DNA of 64,000 bases from JBHJGM01 sp964405825 (GTDB taxonomy: Bacteria; Verrucomicrobiota; Verrucomicrobiia; Opitutales; JBHJGM01): assembly GCA_964405825.1 (NCBI GenBank), contig CAYOPI010000007.1:1-64000 (forward strand), in the 5' to 3' direction. How positions within the stretch are numbered: position 1 is the stretch's first letter; the number at the start of each line of letters is the position of its first letter. The position numbers and the translations under genes are program-made. The notes below the pieces were generated by a model. That model did not search any database and was not told where the DNA came from. It saw nothing but the letters and a program-made list of their open reading frames with translations. This document shows, in pieces, positions 12,609 through 23,200 of the stretch.

Positions 12609-15242
12609 TTAGCGGCTCTCTTCGAAGAAGGCTTCGACGCAGCGGGCGATTTCGGGGAGGTTCTCGGTGACCAGGGTGAGGTGGTTGCCCGAGAGTTCCT
12701 TGACCTGGAGGTTCTTCAGGTAGGGCTTCCAGCCGAGGGCGGCGTCCTTGATGAAGAGTTCCTCGTTAAGGGAATTGTCGCGGCCCGAAAGCAGGAGCAC
12801 GGGCGTGTCGATGGGCTTGGGGGTGTGCTTGCGGTTGGCCTGCATCTGCTTGAATTCGTGGTCCCAGTCGGCGGCTTCGCCAGGGCGTGGCTTCTGGAAG
12901 TTGTAGAGGAGGTTGCGCTTGACCGGGCCGAAGCGCTGGCGGATGCCCTTGCGCAGGTTGGTCTTGTTGAGGGTGGCGTTGGTGCCCAGGGGGAGCAGGC
13001 CGTAGAGAGGGACTTTGAGGCGGGCGACCGGGCTGAGGCCGGGGCGTACGTCGGGGTAGCCGGGGGCGAAGGTATCCCCCAGGACAATGCCCGAAACACG
13101 TTGCCCGCGCTGCTCGAGCTGGTGGGCCATTTCCACGGCGATGGTGCCGCCAAAGGAAAAACCGTAAAGGCGCACCTCGTCCTGTGGTTCCTGCTTCAGC
13201 AGTTCCTCGACGTAGCGCCGGGCGATCGTCTCGACGCTCAGGTAGCGGGCGACGGGATAGCCGGGTTTCCTCGCCTCGATGATGGGGTCGAAGCCGTAGA
13301 TGGGCTGCGCGTCGTTGAACATGCGCGCGAAGGTGACGAAGATGCTGGCGTTGGTGCCGGCACCGGGAATGCAGTAGAGGCGGGGGCGGTCGCCGGAGCG
13401 CTTGAGGGCGCGCACGTGGTCGTGGCCGCGGTTGACCGGGTTCTCGATGCTGCGGGAGATGCCGAAGATGCTCGGGTCGGCAACGAGCGACTCGGGCTCG
13501 AGCTGCACGTCGAAGACGCGGTGGATCTGCAGCAGCAGTTCGGAAGCGGCCAGGGAGTCGCCCCCGACCTTGAAGAAGTTGTCGTGCTTGGAGAAGATGT
13601 GGCCGGGCTTGCGCAGCACGTCCTGCCAGATCTCGTTGAGCCGCTGGTCCATGATGCTGAACTCCTCGCCGGGCGGGGAGACGCGGCGGGTCTGGCGCAG
13701 CTTGACGGCGGTCTCCAGGAGGGCTTTGCGGTCGAGCTTCTGGTTGGCGTTCACCGGCAGGGCGTCCACGCCGAAGAGTTCGCCGGGGACCATCGGCGCG
13801 GGCAACAGGCGGTTGAGTTCGTCGCGCACGGCGTCGACGGTGGCCGGCCGGTGGGGACGCCGCACGAAGAAGCCCAGGAGCTGCGGGACGTCGTCCACGG
13901 TGGTGGTCAGAACACAGGTCTCCGCCACGCCGTCGACGCTGGCGATGGCATCCTGGACCGCGAGCACATCGACCTGGGTGCCGTTGATCTTGACCATCTG
14001 GTCGGAGCGCCCGGTGAGGTGGAGACAGCCGTTGCGCAGGAAGCCGCGGTCGCCGGTGCGGAAGATGCGTCCGCCCGGTCCGCTGAAGCGCTCGGCGGGC
14101 TGGACGAGCTGGCCGCCCTTCCAGTAGCCGGGGGTGACGAAGTCGCTTTCGATGATAATTTCGCCAGCGGTGTCGTCCTCGGTCACGACCTGGCCATCGG
14201 CTTCGAGGCGGATGGCGTGCGGCTCAAGCAGCTGGCCGACGCCGACCACGCCTTCGGGCAGTTCCTGGTCGGGGCCAATGCGGTTGACGGCCACGACGCG
14301 GTTCTCGGTGATGCCGTAGGCGTTGAAGAGCAGGGTGGTGTCGGGAAAGGCTTCGCGGAAGCCGAGGATGTCGCGGCGCAGGAGCGGTTCGCCCGAGAGG
14401 CGGACCATCTTGAGCAAGCTGTAGTCGGTGTCGGCGGAGGTGGTGCGCAAGAGCGAGCGCAGGAGCGACGGGGTCAATGCGATGACCTCGGGGCGGGTCT
14501 GGTTGAGCCACTTGAAAAACGCCACAAGGCCGCCGCGGGCAAAGTCGTAGTGGGTCAGCGTGGCGCCGACGCTGAGGGTGTGAAAGAGGTTGAAGTAGCC
14601 GGCCCCGAAGTGGTGCGGCAGGATGGTGCCCACGCGGCTGAACCCGCTCAGGGGCATGTGGGCCTCGACCAGGTCGATGTGGTGGGTGAGGTTGCGGTGG
14701 CGCTCGGTGATGCCCTTGGGGGTGCCGGTGGTGCCGGAGGAGAAGGTGATCGAAGAGAGCCAGTCAGGGTCGACCTCCAGAGGGGCCTCCGCGGTGTCCG
14801 CCTGGGCCTGGGCGGATGTGGCGGGGTGAATCCAGGCCACCGGGGCGGTTTCGGCGAGTTCGGGGTAGAGGTCGCGGTCGCCCAGAACGATACGGATACC
14901 GGCGTCGGCGATGATGTTTTTGAGGAGCGCAGTCGGGTGGCTGGCGGCCAGGGGTACGGCAATCCCGCCGCTTTGCAGGGCACCGTTGATGGCGACGGCG
15001 GCGTCGATGTAGTTGCCGGTGAGAATGCCCACGGGTTGCTGCGTTTGGAAGTCGGGGTGGGCGCGGAGGATTGCGGCCATTTGCCCGGTGCCCTCGTGCA
15101 GTCCGGCGTAGGTGAGCTGGCGCCCGTCTTCCTCGATGGCGGCGCGTTGGGGCTGTCGCCGGGCGTGCTCGGCAAGGCGTTTGAGGACCAGGGCGGACGT
15201 GTGCGCGCTGGGTTGGGTGACTGGCTCGGGTGCCTGCGTCAT
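12609..15242 (-). CDS. NRPS-like synthetase: adenylation - thiolation - thioesterase
   Basis: 877-residue three-domain synthetase without a condensation domain. The adenylation domain (about 20-510) has the P-loop FSSGTTGTPKG (167-177), NAYGITE, RTGD and the catalytic-Lys motif NANQKLDR. The carrier domain has GGDSLAA with phosphopantetheine Ser563. The type I thioesterase has GFSFGG (Ser696), Asp822 and His854. The A4 region reads HHFGAGYFN and lacks the Asp that binds the alpha-amino group, so the substrate may not be an ordinary amino acid. A-T-TE proteins such as the atromentin and ralfuranone synthetases activate aryl-pyruvates. The start codon overlaps the stop of the FAD dehydrogenase gene (ATGA), implying coupled translation. 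The product is unknown. Confidence 0.9.
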   Translation of the reverse strand: MTQAPEPVTQPSAHTSALVLKRLAEHARRQPQRAAIEEDGRQLTYAGLHEGTGQMAAILRAHPDFQTQQPVGILTGNYIDAAVAINGALQSGGIAVPLAASHPTALLKNIIADAGIRIVLGDRDLYPELAETAPVAWIHPATSAQAQADTAEAPLEVDPDWLSSITFSSGTTGTPKGITERHRNLTHHIDLVEAHMPLSGFSRVGTILPHHFGAGYFNLFHTLSVGATLTHYDFARGGLVAFFKWLNQTRPEVIALTPSLLRSLLRTTSADTDYSLLKMVRLSGEPLLRRDILGFREAFPDTTLLFNAYGITENRVVAVNRIGPDQELPEGVVGVGQLLEPHAIRLEADGQVVTEDDTAGEIIIESDFVTPGYWKGGQLVQPAERFSGPGGRIFRTGDRGFLRNGCLHLTGRSDQMVKINGTQVDVLAVQDAIASVDGVAETCVLTTTVDDVPQLLGFFVRRPHRPATVDAVRDELNRLLPAPMVPGELFGVDALPVNANQKLDRKALLETAVKLRQTRRVSPPGEEFSIMDQRLNEIWQDVLRKPGHIFSKHDNFFKVGGDSLAASELLLQIHRVFDVQLEPESLVADPSIFGISRSIENPVNRGHDHVRALKRSGDRPRLYCIPGAGTNASIFVTFARMFNDAQPIYGFDPIIEARKPGYPVARYLSVETIARRYVEELLKQEPQDEVRLYGFSFGGTIAVEMAHQLEQRGQRVSGIVLGDTFAPGYPDVRPGLSPVARLKVPLYGLLPLGTNATLNKTNLRKGIRQRFGPVKRNLLYNFQKPRPGEAADWDHEFKQMQANRKHTPKPIDTPVLLLSGRDNSLNEELFIKDAALGWKPYLKNLQVKELSGNHLTLVTENLPEIARCVEAFFEESR

Positions 15243-16366
15243 CGGGCTTCTGGTACGGTGGTGAAGCGTGCGGGCGAGAGTGCGTCGATGAGGGGTTTGA
15301 AGGGGTCGTCGGGCTGCTCGAAGCGGTCGCCGCAGAGCAGACGGCTGGCAAGTTCGGCAAGGGCGGGGGCGACCTTGACCCCATAGCCGCCCTGGCCGGC
15401 AAGCCAGAACAGACCGGGCTGAGCCGGGTCAGAGCCAACCACGGGACTGCGGTCGGGGGTAAAAGTGCGGAAGCCGCCGCCGCGGCGGCGCATCTCGCCC
15501 ACGCGCAGGCCGGTCTGGCGCTGCAGGCAGTCAATCGCGCGGTCGATTTCGGCGTCGTCGCCGCCCACGTCCTGCGGCGTCATTTCCTGGACGTCGGCGG
15601 GGGAGGCAAAGATGGCGTCGCCGTCGGGGCGCGCGTAGTAGCTCTCCCGGGCGTCGCGGAACATCGGCAGTCCCTCGAAGCCCTCGTGGTTGGCCGGACG
15701 GAAGACGAAGAAGGAGCGGCGCAGCGGGGTAAACTCGATGGGGCTGCCTCCGGCCATCTGCCCGACGGGACCGGCCCAGGCACCGGCGGCGTTGACGAGG
15801 ACGTCGGCGGTGTAGGTGCCCTTGTCGGTGGTGATCTGCCAGCGGTCGCGGCGGTCGAGTCCCTCGACGCGTTCGGTGGTGCGCAGGACGGTGTCGCTTT
15901 GCTGCAGGCAGTCCAGGGAGTGCGCGAAGAACTCGATGGACTGGATGTCATGGTGGGAGCTGTCCCAGGCGGCGAACTGGACCTCGGGCGCGAGGTGCGG
16001 GAAGATCTCGCGGGCCCTGGAGAGCTCAACACGCGCGATGGTGGAGCCGCGCTGGTTGGCCATCTCGATGCGGTCGGTGAGGTCCTGCTCCTGAGCGGCG
16101 TCGGCCAGCAGGAGCATGCCGCGGTCCCTGAGGAAGGAGCGCCCGTAGTACGAGGCGTAGAAGGGCTTGCTGAGCCTGGTCAGATCGCAGACCAGCGGGG
16201 GGCCGTAATTTTCGTTGTAGCTGGAGGCGTTGCGGTTGGTGGCGTGCTGGCCGAGCGCTTCCTCCATCTCCAGCAGCAGCACCGAGCGCTGCCCGATCAG
16301 GCGATGCGCCAGGGTCACACCGGCGATGCCTCCGCCGACGATCGCGATGTCAAAGTGCTGCTTCAT
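15239..16366 (-). CDS. FAD-dependent amino acid dehydrogenase, DauA/DAO family
   Basis: About 375 residues. The N-terminal FAD site is FDIAIVGGGIAGVTLAHRL, with LEMEEALGQHATNRN. The layout follows D-arginine dehydrogenase (DauA): NENYGP near the Tyr53 site, VLVNAAGAW, PLRRSFFVF, the Arg segment GGGFRTFTPDRSP and the end motif LAGQGGYGVK. A Ser replaces the active-site His48 of DauA as I align it. The family oxidises amino acids to imino acids that hydrolyse to alpha-keto acids. I chose ATG 16366; an in-frame TTG lies at 16372. It sits 20 bp after the PLP gene and overlaps the synthetase by 4 bp, so it may supply the synthetase substrate. Confidence 0.85.
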   Translation of the reverse strand: MKQHFDIAIVGGGIAGVTLAHRLIGQRSVLLLEMEEALGQHATNRNASSYNENYGPPLVCDLTRLSKPFYASYYGRSFLRDRGMLLLADAAQEQDLTDRIEMANQRGSTIARVELSRAREIFPHLAPEVQFAAWDSSHHDIQSIEFFAHSLDCLQQSDTVLRTTERVEGLDRRDRWQITTDKGTYTADVLVNAAGAWAGPVGQMAGGSPIEFTPLRRSFFVFRPANHEGFEGLPMFRDARESYYARPDGDAIFASPADVQEMTPQDVGGDDAEIDRAIDCLQRQTGLRVGEMRRRGGGFRTFTPDRSPVVGSDPAQPGLFWLAGQGGYGVKVAPALAELASRLLCGDRFEQPDDPFKPLIDALSPARFTTVPEAR

Positions 16367-16386
16367 GGCCAAGGGCGCGGAGCGTA

Positions 16387-17577
16387 TCAGTTGACTGGAT
16401 ACTCGCCGCCGCCGGTGATGTTGACCATGCAGCGATGCTCGGGCTCGATCTGAGCCTCGCGCAGCATTTTGTGCCAGGCCGCATAGGCCGCGCAGGCGGT
16501 GTGGCAGGCGGGCACGTTCTCGGCCTGGAGGTATTCGTAGGCGTCGACGATCTCCTGTTGGGTCACGGCGATGAAAGCCCCGCCGGTGTCCTCGACGATG
16601 CGCAGCAGGTACGGGTAGGACTTGTTGGGGTTGCCGCGGAGGATGGCGCTGGCGAGGCCGGTGGGGTTGCGCAGGATGAGGTCTTCGGAGATGTGGCGCT
16701 GGCCGCGCTCAAAGGCCTTGATCATGGGGCAGCAGGTGTCCTGCTGGACGCAGATGATGCGCGGCATCTTGCGCATGAGCCCGGCCTTCATGAGCGTGCG
16801 GAAGGCGTGGTGCGCGCCAAGGATGCCCATGCCGCTGGAGACGGACTGGAAGACGTAGTCCACGTCGAAGTCCATCTGGATGGCCCCTTCGAGGTAGGCG
16901 GTCTTGAGGCCCTCGCGCCGCAGCGGGTTCATGAAACCGCTTTCGAAGAAGACCTTGTTCTGGACGGAGAACTTCTTGGCCACGTTGCCGGTTTCCACGA
17001 AGTCTACATCGGTGGCCTTGATGTGGCCGTTTGCGTTGCCGTCGGTGTAGCGCAGGCGGTGGCTGTGGGTCTTGGGGGCGAAGGCGTAGACGTTGATGGC
17101 GCCCTGCAGCTGCTTGGCCCAGTAAAGGTAGCTGGAGGCGGTGTTGCCGGTGGAGACGACGGTGAAGGCGTTGACGCCCAGGGTGAGCAGACCTGGCACG
17201 GCCACACAGGCCTGCCGGTACTTGGTATTGCCAATGGGCAAGGTGCTCTCGAGTTTGAGGAAGGCGCTGGCCTTGCCACCGGGGCCGGGCACCTCGCGCA
17301 TCTCAGACTCTTCGCAGGGGAACCACTCGCCAGCGCTGACGGGCAGGTTTAGCTGGAAGCGCCAGATAGACGTCCCTGAGAACTCGCCCAGGTCCTGAGT
17401 GTAATTGCATTCGGTGACCCCGCCACAGCGTTCGCAAAGGAACGAGTCGGCCATCGGCTGAAGGTGGTCGCAGTCCAGACAACGGTAGTGGCAGTCGGGA
17501 TTGCGGTGAACGTCCAGCTGTTCAAGCAGGGCGCTGTTATCGAGCGCCGACAAGTCGGAGAGGCGCAAGGGCTGCAT
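16387..17577 (-). CDS. Threonine synthase-like PLP-dependent enzyme (fold type II)
   Basis: About 396 residues. An N-terminal zinc ribbon (Cys33, Cys36, Cys48, Cys51) of the kind found in threonine synthases precedes the PLP domain. The likely Schiff-base lysine is Lys119 in IGNTKYR, replacing the usual T-G-S-F-K-D-R. STGNTASS is the Asn loop for the cofactor ring. A late GGG (NITGGGEY) ends the protein. The altered lysine motif and its place ahead of an amino acid dehydrogenase and an A-T-TE synthetase suggest a secondary-metabolism relative (beta/gamma-replacement or elimination) rather than housekeeping threonine synthase. ATG 17577 puts the zinc ribbon near the N-terminus; an in-frame TTG lies at 17688. 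Confidence 0.78.
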   Translation of the reverse strand: MQPLRLSDLSALDNSALLEQLDVHRNPDCHYRCLDCDHLQPMADSFLCERCGGVTECNYTQDLGEFSGTSIWRFQLNLPVSAGEWFPCEESEMREVPGPGGKASAFLKLESTLPIGNTKYRQACVAVPGLLTLGVNAFTVVSTGNTASSYLYWAKQLQGAINVYAFAPKTHSHRLRYTDGNANGHIKATDVDFVETGNVAKKFSVQNKVFFESGFMNPLRREGLKTAYLEGAIQMDFDVDYVFQSVSSGMGILGAHHAFRTLMKAGLMRKMPRIICVQQDTCCPMIKAFERGQRHISEDLILRNPTGLASAILRGNPNKSYPYLLRIVEDTGGAFIAVTQQEIVDAYEYLQAENVPACHTACAAYAAWHKMLREAQIEPEHRCMVNITGGGEYPVN

Positions 17578-17974
17578 TTTGGGGACAGTCCGGTTGGGCG
17601 GTGCATTGAGGTGACCCGACCGCGTGGTTGGAGGAGAAAGAAGGGACCAGAGGTGAGCGGCGTAGTGCGACTCAGGAAAAATAATCAAGTATTTCAGTCA
17701 TTATTCAAACCGGTGACATGATTTTTTTTCCGTGATAACTGTTTACTAGAGGTACGACAGCCCATGAATAAAAGGATTGGGGCAGAACTTTATTTTGAGG
17801 GTCTATCAAGAGCCCTGCGCCGGGTGATGTGCTGAAGTAACGTCCCCTTATGAAAACGGCGTGATACCCGTCTGAGGTCTCCATTTTCAGGTGCGAACGG
17901 GGCGGAGATCGTTGACTTGTTGAACTTGTGTCTGGCCCTTTGAGGCCGGGCTGCTTAGCGTTTTGAGCTATCCC
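17578..17974. promoter_or_regulatory. Divergent intergenic region with promoter candidate for the PLP/FAD/A-T-TE operon
   Basis: About 400 bp between divergent genes, noticeably AT-richer than the rest (T-run near 17720). On the minus strand TTGAAT (17703-17708) and ATTATT (17680-17685) are 17 bp apart, a reasonable sigma-70-like promoter about 100 bp upstream of the PLP gene start. I see no open frame or known RNA here. The promoter for the secreted protein gene at 17975 is not clear. Confidence 0.4.
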
Positions 17975-18877
17975 ATGATTGCTCCTCTTCGCCTGCTTCC
18001 CTTCGTCGCGCTCCTGTGTTCACTGCCTGCGGTGCTGGCGCAGCCTTTCAGTCAGCAAACCTCTACGGTGTCCTCCGGCGGGGGCGCCAGCAGTGGCGGC
18101 ACGTTTACCCTGCAGTCGAGCATTGGTGGCACGGGTAGCGGAATCTCCACGGCGGGCGTGGCCGAAAACAAGGCCGGCTACATCGCCCAGATCTACGACG
18201 TTGAGACCCTGCAGGTGACCACCGCCGATGATCCCCTGAACGAAGCGCAGACCACGCAGCTGACCGCGCAGGGCGTGGCCGACGATGCCTCGCTGGTGAA
18301 TTATGATGCCTCGGAGGTCACCTGGAGCGTGGTCAGCGGGCCGGTCGCGGGAATCAACACGTCCGGCCTGGCGACGGCCGGCAATGTTTTTGAAGATACC
18401 CTGGCAACGCTGCGGGGCGTCTTCGGCGAGATTTCGGGGGACGTTTCCCTGACCGTGGCCAACGTGGGCGACGATGACTTTGGCCTGTATGCCGGCGACG
18501 GATTGCCGGACGACTACCAGGTGAACTTCTTCGGCATCGACAATCCCGACGCCGCGCCCGGGCTGGACCCCGACAACGATCGGCAGACCACGGGCAGCGA
18601 ATTTGTGACGGGCAACTCGCCGGTGGACGCGACCGACCTTTTCACCTTAAAGCTGGTGAGTGTAGCCGGGGGAACCGCGAGCTTTGAGATCAGCAACGTG
18701 CTGCCGGACCGGGCCTATGCCCTCAAAAAGCGCACCTCGCTGCAGACCCTGCCCGCGGGGGCCTCGACGGTCACGACGGCCAACCCGGTGAGCGTGGCGC
18801 TGGATTTTCCGATTGCCGATACCTCGGCGGACGAGACCGCGGCGTTCTACAACGTCGACGTCACGTTGCTGCCGTAA
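17975..18877 (+). CDS. Secreted protein of unknown function, verrucomicrobial type
   Basis: About 300 residues. The signal peptide ends near AVLAQP. The mature protein begins with a Ser/Gly/Thr-rich segment (SSGGGASSGGTFTLQSSIGG), a style frequent in secreted verrucomicrobial proteins. Asp/Asn-rich stretches (DPDNDRQTTGSEF) resemble calcium-binding thrombospondin-type-3 or dockerin-like loops. The C-terminal 70 residues look like a beta-sandwich tail. The start is ATG 17975; an in-frame TTG lies at 17963. No enzymatic motif is seen. It stands alone before the second efflux operon. Confidence 0.75.
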   Translation: MIAPLRLLPFVALLCSLPAVLAQPFSQQTSTVSSGGGASSGGTFTLQSSIGGTGSGISTAGVAENKAGYIAQIYDVETLQVTTADDPLNEAQTTQLTAQGVADDASLVNYDASEVTWSVVSGPVAGINTSGLATAGNVFEDTLATLRGVFGEISGDVSLTVANVGDDDFGLYAGDGLPDDYQVNFFGIDNPDAAPGLDPDNDRQTTGSEFVTGNSPVDATDLFTLKLVSVAGGTASFEISNVLPDRAYALKKRTSLQTLPAGASTVTTANPVSVALDFPIADTSADETAAFYNVDVTLLP

Positions 18878-19127
18878 AGGATCTGGCATTGCGGTGATTT
18901 GCCGGCCGGAGCCGTTGGGTTCCGGGACGAGGCGGACGGTTGGCGAACGGGCATACTTTACGCTGCATGTAGCCTGGCGCTGGCAGCGTTGGCGCGGTGC
19001 ACGCAAAGATCGCCTGAGTGAGCGGAAATCGGCGTTGACTTGAGCGCATTCTGGGCGCGTCATCCATGAGTCGTCCCCCTTTCCCTGATACAGCCCGGTT
19101 GCGGGCCTGAACACTCCCCCCACCTCG

Positions 19128-20249
19128 ATGGCAGGCTTCTCTTTATGCGCTGACCCCGTGCGAACCAGCCCGGCCCACCGCTTGTCGTGGTCCCTTCTTG
19201 CGTTGCTCCTGCTTCTGCTGACGCCGGGCTGTGGCGGTGAGATTGAGAAGCCCGCCCCGCAGGTGCGTCCGGTCAAGGCCGTGCAGGTGGCCTCGCCGGG
19301 AGCCTTTCAGGGCCAGGGTCTACCGGGACGCGCGGCGGCCACCAAGGAGGTCAACCTGGCCTTTGAAGTCAGCGGCATCGTGGTGCAGATTCCGGTGGCC
19401 AAGGGCGACCGCGTGGCGGCGGGCGACGTGCTGGCCCGGCTGGACCCGCGCGACTACCAGAATTCGCTGAACTCAGCGGAGGCGGAGTTGAAGCGGGCAC
19501 AGGCTCAGTACGAACGTGTGCTGAAAGCATCCGAGAGCGGGGCGGTCGCCCAGCAGGATGTGACCGACGCGAAAGCCGTGCTCGATATCGCCGCGGCCGA
19601 TGTGGACATCAAGCGCAAGGCCCTGGAGGAAACGGTCATCGAGGCACCGTTCGAGGGGGTGGTTTCGCAGGTCTTCGCCGATGACTTCCAACGGGTTTCG
19701 GCCAAGGAGGCGATCCTGCGCCTGCTGGATGATTCGGCGATCGACTTTACCGTGCAGCTGCCCGAGCGCGCCCTGCCCTACATGCCGTACGTAAAGGACT
19801 TTGCCGTGACCTTCGACGTCTTTCGCGACACGCCGCTTTCGGCAACCCTGAAGGAACTTGGCAGCGAGGCCTCCCAGGCCACGCGGACCTTTCCGCTGAC
19901 GCTGACGCTGGGCCAGCCCGAGGGGTTCCGGATTCTCGCCGGGATGACCGGTACGGCGTCGGCTCAGTTGGAGTTCGACGAAGAAACGCAGCTGCCGGCG
20001 AACCTGCCGATTCCGGGGGTGAAGGTTCCTTCGGCGGCGCTCTTCGAGCATGAGGGCCAGAGCTGCATCTGGGTTTACAGCGAGGAAACCGGGACGGTCG
20101 CGCGCAAGGCGGTGGACCCCTCAGGCTTTGCCTCGGACGGGGTGTACCTGAACCTGGGGGATTTGGAAGGCTCTGAGTGGATCGTGGTGGCCGGCGTCCA
20201 GTTCCTGGAAGAGGGCCAGAAGGTGCGGCTGCTGTCGCAGGAGCCCTGA
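19128..20249 (+). CDS. RND periplasmic adaptor (membrane fusion protein), lipoprotein
   Basis: 373-residue adaptor, first gene of a complete tripartite efflux operon. The signal sequence is LLALLLLLLTPGCGG, with a lipobox-like Cys. Next come the barrel-sandwich segment (VNLAFEVSGIVVQIPVAKGDRV), a coiled-coil hairpin (about 110-165) and the second half motif ETVIEAPFEGVVSQ. The pump gene follows after 10 bp. About 250 bp upstream is free of genes and would contain the promoter. Confidence 0.92.
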   Translation: MAGFSLCADPVRTSPAHRLSWSLLALLLLLLTPGCGGEIEKPAPQVRPVKAVQVASPGAFQGQGLPGRAAATKEVNLAFEVSGIVVQIPVAKGDRVAAGDVLARLDPRDYQNSLNSAEAELKRAQAQYERVLKASESGAVAQQDVTDAKAVLDIAAADVDIKRKALEETVIEAPFEGVVSQVFADDFQRVSAKEAILRLLDDSAIDFTVQLPERALPYMPYVKDFAVTFDVFRDTPLSATLKELGSEASQATRTFPLTLTLGQPEGFRILAGMTGTASAQLEFDEETQLPANLPIPGVKVPSAALFEHEGQSCIWVYSEETGTVARKAVDPSGFASDGVYLNLGDLEGSEWIVVAGVQFLEEGQKVRLLSQEP

Positions 20250-20259
20250 TTTTTCCGCG

Positions 20260-23200
20260 ATGAGTCTGGCCTCCGCAGCAGTCGAGCGAAGCACGGTCAC
20301 GTGGTTCTGCGCCGGTTTGGTCCTGGTGGTGGGACTGGTGAGCTTCTTTTCGCTGGGCCAGTTGGAGGATCCGGAGTTTGCGATCAAGTCCGCCCACATC
20401 GTGACGGCCTATCCGGGCGCAAGTGCGCAGGAAGTCGAGGATGAGGTGACCGATCCGATCGAGACGGCGCTGCAGGAGATTGCCGAGGTCGATTACATCA
20501 AGTCGACCTCCCAGGACGGCCTCTCGACGGTCAAGGTGGAGATGCGGGCCGAGTTCTGGGCTGATGCGTTGCCGCAGATCTTTGACTCGGTGCGGCGCAA
20601 GATTCGGGACGTGGAGGGTTCGCTGCCCGATGGCGCGGGCCGGCCGATGGTCAACGACGAGGTGGGCGACGTGTATGGCTTTGTGCTGGCGTTGACCAGT
20701 GACGGTTTTTCCGAGCGCGAGATGGAGGACTACGCCGAGTTGATCCGCAACCGTTTCCTGGCCATCGAAGGGGTCTCGCGAGTGGAGTACTGGGGGATTC
20801 GCGACGAGCGCGTCTATGTGGACTACCGGCGTTCGCGCCTGGCCAACCTGGGCCTGACCGAATCCAGCATCGCCCAGACCCTCAGCGTGCAGGGCAGTAT
20901 CGTCGATGCGGGCCGGGTCGATATCGGCAGTCAGCGCATCCGGGTGCAGCCCACCGGCGGTTTTGACGACCCCGACGACATCGCGAATCTGGTCATCCGG
21001 CCGGAACTGGGGGATTTGCTGAGCATGGGTGCGGGCGGGTCGCTGGCGGCTTCGGAGATCATCCGCCTGGAGGATGTGGGCACGGTGCGGCGCGGCTACG
21101 TGGACCCGCCCTCAACGCGGATGCGCTTCAACGGACGCCACTGCGTGGGCATCGCCATTTCGAATCAGCCCGGGGTGAACATCGTCAACCTGGGTCAGCG
21201 CATCGACGCGGAACTGGCCGCGGTCATCGGCGACTTGCCCGTCGGGCTGGAGCTGGAGAAGGTCCACTGGCAGTCGGACGTGGTCTCCGAGGCGGTCAAC
21301 GGGTTTCTGGAGAGTTTCGGGCAGGCCGTGGTCATCGTGCTGATCGTGATCACCGCGGTGATGGGCTGGCGCATGGGGATCATCATCGGCACGGCGCTGG
21401 TGCTGACGATCGCCGGCAGTTTCATCCTGATGGCGTTTTTCGGCATCGACCTGCAGCGCATGTCGCTAGGGGCACTGGTGATCGCGTTGGGGATGATGGT
21501 GGACAACGCCATTGTGGTGGCCGACGGCACCTACGCACGCATTGCCAAGGGGATGGACCGGCGCAAGGCCGCGATTGAAGCCGGGACGCAGCCGGCAATG
21601 CCCTTGCTCGGGGCGACGCTGATCGCGGTGATGGCTTTTTATCCGATTTACGCTTCGGTTGAGGGTGCGGGTGAGTACTGTGCCTCGCTCTTTACGGTGG
21701 TGGCGATCTCGCTGCTGACGAGTTGGGTGATCTCGGTGACAGTCACCCCCCTGCAGTGTATCTGGATGCTCAAGAGCCCCGAAGAAGGGGAGGAGAGCAA
21801 GGACCCCTATGGCTCTGGATTCTACCAGGGATTCAAGCGGCTGCTTCTGGCGGCGATCCGCTTCCGCGCGATCACGATCGGGTCGATGGTCGCCCTGCTG
21901 GTGTCCTCGGGGGTGGCCTTCAGCTTCGTCACGCAGTTGTTTTTCCCGGACTCCTCGATGCAGAAGTTCATGATGGATTTCTGGGCGCCCGAAGGCCAGC
22001 GGTTGGAGGTGCACGACGCGCAGATCAGCGAGGTGGAAGGGCTGCTGGTGGCCGACGACCGGGTTGACTCGGTGACGTCCTTCATCGGCCGGGGCCCGCC
22101 GCGTTTCTACCTGCCGGTGGAGTCGGAATCGCCCAACCCCTCCTACGGGCAGCTGATCGTCAACGTGCGGGACTTCCGCGAAATCGACGCGATCATCGCC
22201 GACGTCAACGCCAGGTCGACCGAGCTGTTGCCGGGGTCCCTGGTCATTACCCGCAAGTACGGGGTCGGTCCGAGTAATACCTACAAGTTTGCCTTGCGCA
22301 TCACCGGTCCGACCGACGCAGATCCGGACATCCTGCGCGAACTGGCCGAGGAGGTTCGTGCGGTTTTGAAGCGTTCGCCGCTGGTGGCCTACTCCACCAC
22401 CGACTGGCGCCAGCGTACCCCGATCATCAACCCGGTCTTTGACCAGGAGCGCGGGAGCTTTGCCAACGTGACGCGCCAGGACGTTGCCGAGGTGACCAAG
22501 CGCACCTTCGACGGCAGCGTGGTGGGGGTCTTCCGCGACGGCGACAAGCAGATTCCCATCGTGCTGCGCAACGCCGACGAGGAGCGCCAGACCTTTGAGG
22601 GGTTGAACATGCTGCCGGTGCAGCCCTTCCTCAGCGATGAGACCATCCCGATGGCCCAGGTGATCGACAATATCGATTTGAAGTGGGAGGACCCGTTGAT
22701 TCAGCGGCGTAACCGTCTGCGCACGATCACCGTGCAGGCCAACCCGATTCCGGGCGAGACGCTGCCATCGATGATGAAGACCGTTCAGGCCGAGATCGAG
22801 GCGCTGGAGTTTCCGCCGGGCTACACGATGGAGTGGGGCGGCGAAACGGAGTCCTCAGCCGATTCGCAGGCCTCGCTGATCCCGGGGATGATTCCTGCGG
22901 GCATCGTGGTCATCGTGACGCTGATCGCACTCTTCAACGCCTATCGGCCCCCGCTGGTCATTTTGCTGACGGTGCCCTTCGCGGTGATCGGTGTCGCCTA
23001 CGGTTTGCTCCTCACCGGAACGGCCTTTGGCTTTGTGGCGCTGCTGGGGGCAATGAGTCTGTGCGGGATGATGATCAAGAACGCGATCGTCCTGCTCGAT
23101 GAGATCAACCTGCTCAAGAGCGAAGGCCAGGAGCCGCTGGACGCCACCGTCAACGCCGCCCTCTCGCGCCTGCGGCCGGTCATGCTGGCTGCAGCCACGA

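Noticed and set aside
12681..15386. Roughly 900-codon plus-strand frame opposite the A-T-TE synthetase
   Set aside because: Same composition artefact; all catalytic motifs are in the minus-strand frame.
16387..17577. Housekeeping threonine synthase (thrC)
   Set aside because: The PLP-lysine motif is altered and no hom or thrB gene is nearby; it sits in an operon with an amino acid dehydrogenase and a synthetase, so I kept the call at family level.
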